Source: CAVSWT01 sp963775245 (lineage in GTDB: Bacteria; Bacteroidota; Ignavibacteria; Ignavibacteriales; Ignavibacteriaceae). From it: 64,000 nucleotides of DNA. Below the pieces are notes generated by a model. The model was not told the DNA's origin. It saw only the letters and a program-made list of their open reading frames with translations, and did no database searches. The stretch spans positions 1-64,000 of the forward strand of contig CAVZID010000015.1 of NCBI GenBank assembly GCA_963775245.1, given 5' to 3'. Both the position numbers and the translations under genes were made by a program. Shown piece by piece: positions 62,733 through 64,000 of this stretch; the first letter of the stretch is position 1; each line of letters starts with the position of its first letter.

Positions 62733-62768
62733 AATAAACCCAATTTCTTCAGAGAAATTGGGTTTATA
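62733..62768. repeat. ACCCAATTTC palindrome, copy 4
   Basis: AATAAACCCAATTTCTT-CAGA-GAAATTGGGTTTAT. It lies between the binding-protein gene and its permease gene, inside the presumed operon, so it may attenuate transcription there or be a neutral insertion. Confidence 0.7.
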
Positions 62769-62834
62769 AGTTGTCATTACAAAGTTGATAGTAAACTTAA
62801 ATTGATAATTTTATTCTATGCTGAATTTGATTGA

Positions 62835-63823
62835 ATGAAGAAAAATACTTTAATACTTATTGCTAAAAGAATTTTATCTTCACTTATTGTGTTATTCTTG
62901 ATGCTTACTTTTATTTTTTTCCTATTAAGAATTTCACCAGGCGACCCATCCTTAAAATTTGTTTCACCCCAACTTTCTCCTGAATTAGCTGCAAAAGTTA
63001 GAGAATCGTTTGGACTAAACAGTTCGATTTTGGTTCAATACAAATCATTTCTATTAATTTAGTTCAAGGCGATTTAGGAATATCATACACTTATAGAATT
63101 CCGGTTACATCTGTTTTAACGGAATATCTTCCTTTTACAATGGTATTTGCAATTTCAAGCTTTATTATTCAAATCACATTTGCGATTTTTGTTGGCTCTT
63201 TTTTCTATAAAAAGAATAAATGGATTTTCAGATAAGCTTCTTTCAAAATTAAGTTTGTTCGCTTTTTCTATTCCCTCGTTTGTGCTTGGGAGTATTTTTG
63301 ATTTTTGTATTTTCGGAATTGTTAAATTTATTTCCTTCTTCCGGTTTAACTTCATTTGACCACGAATCATTTTCATTTATAAATAAATTTTTAGATTATC
63401 TAAAACATATTACTCTTCCTTTAATAACACTTTCACTTGCCGGAGTTGCGGTCTTTTACAAATATTTAAGAGAAAGTCTGGAAGAAACTTTTAACAAGCC
63501 ATTTGTTTTAAATCTTCGTTCACTTGGAATGAGTGAAAAAAGAATAATTAGGAAGCACATAATCCCAAATGCGATTGGCCCGATTAATTTCAGTTGCCGG
63601 AGTTGAGCTTGGCTTATTATTCAGCGGTGCTTTAATTACTGAAGTAATTTTTGGGCTGCCTGGCATGGGAAGCTTAACTGTGAATTCAATTTTATCACGT
63701 GATTATCCGATGGTTATTGGATGCACTTTTGTAGCAGGCTTTCTTATAATTATAAGCAACCTTGCTGCTGACCTTGTAAGAGCAAAAATTGATAAGCGAG
63801 TTTTTAAAGAAATTTTAAATTAG
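62835..63823 (+). CDS. Peptide ABC transporter permease (DppB/OppB type), multiply frameshifted
   Basis: About 330 residues when joined, the family's normal size. It shows an N-terminal membrane anchor (KRILSSLIVLFLMLTFIFFL) then RISPGDPS, GDLGISYTYRIPVTSVL and a central ITLPLITLSLAGVAVFYKYL. The EAA-loop region is LRSLGMSEKRIIRKHIIPNA, followed by GALITEVIFGLPGMGSLTV. Frames change near 63050, 63235, 63300 and 63585. It pairs with the ATPases on the opposite strand. Confidence 0.82.
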
Positions 63824-63830
63824 AAATTAT

Positions 63831-64000
63831 TTGAAGCTGCAAATTAAAATATGGCATTTCATCCTTTTTTTACTTGGCGGTTTGCTGGTAGTTAAATTTT
63901 CTTTTTTTACTGATACATTTGCTTTGCTATTCTTTCCATTTAAAATTATTTTTAACTGATTTTACTTTTGCTAAAAATCAATTAAGCTTTTCATTAATAG
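63831..64000 (+). CDS. Probable start of a second permease (DppC type), partial
   Basis: From TTG at 63831 the frame reads LKLQIKIWHFILFLLGGLL, a polar start followed by a membrane segment as in DppC proteins, and position in the operon fits. It stops at 63958-63960, probably another frameshift, and is then cut by the window edge. No family-specific motif is reached. Confidence 0.35.

Noticed and set aside
1..64000. tRNA, rRNA, tmRNA or other structured RNA genes
   Set aside because: No cloverleaf with a TTCRANNC arm and no rRNA-like conserved stretch was found by reading either strand; a covariance-model search would be needed to exclude small RNAs.

Overview
The window is AT-rich and reads as a chromosomal segment from a member of the Ignavibacteria (Bacteroidota/Chlorobi group). 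The main evidence is twelve genes carrying a Por/type IX secretion (T9SS) sorting domain with the NYPNPFNP signature (eleven C-terminal, one internal). Supporting features are hybrid and LuxR-type sensor kinases with Reg_prop/Y_Y_Y sensor halves, a fused Nfu scaffold, a KamA-type radical SAM enzyme and QueC/QueF. No rRNA, tRNA, CRISPR array or phage was recognised.

Layout. 0.4-8.6 kb: a hybrid two-component regulator followed by two secreted Asp-box propeller proteins. 8.7-14.9 kb: prolyl oligopeptidase, a secreted HExxH metallopeptidase and a triple-BON protein. 15.1-27.0 kb: secreted proteins including an anthrax protective-antigen-like pore former, a CotH-kinase/lamin-tail protein, a protein with an internal sorting domain, a papain-family protease and a decayed propeller gene. 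27.0-28.8 kb: two tandem DUF1670-type genes enclosed by inverted repeats, probably a mobile element. 29-37 kb: housekeeping (queC, queF, glnD, murI, a STAS protein, an asparaginase, nfu, an alkyltransferase). 37-45 kb: a large LamG/metallophosphoesterase protein and a NarL/LuxR-type two-component pair. 45-51 kb: a GT39-type glycosyltransferase with an unusual tail, a lysine-aminomutase-like enzyme, small genes, and an exact 13 x 21-bp tandem repeat. 51.8-59.2 kb: three more secreted T9SS proteins. 59.3-64 kb: a divergently arranged peptide ABC transporter.

Small palindromic repeats are the most striking theme. A GC-rich palindrome sits in frame at the same point of the sorting domain in four different genes, each time with a net gain of seven residues, and the same palindrome occurs between genes. 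A heptamer repeat forms the same loop in a fifth gene. At least three further palindrome families recur.

Caution on sequence quality: about 30 single-base frameshifts split genes here, including housekeeping genes (glnD, ybaK, nfu, ABC transporter genes). This fits an assembly with residual indel errors better than mass gene death. I therefore give such genes at their reconstructed full extent and state where the frame breaks. The gene at 25.5-27.0 kb is different: its frame is intact but holds two nonsense codons.
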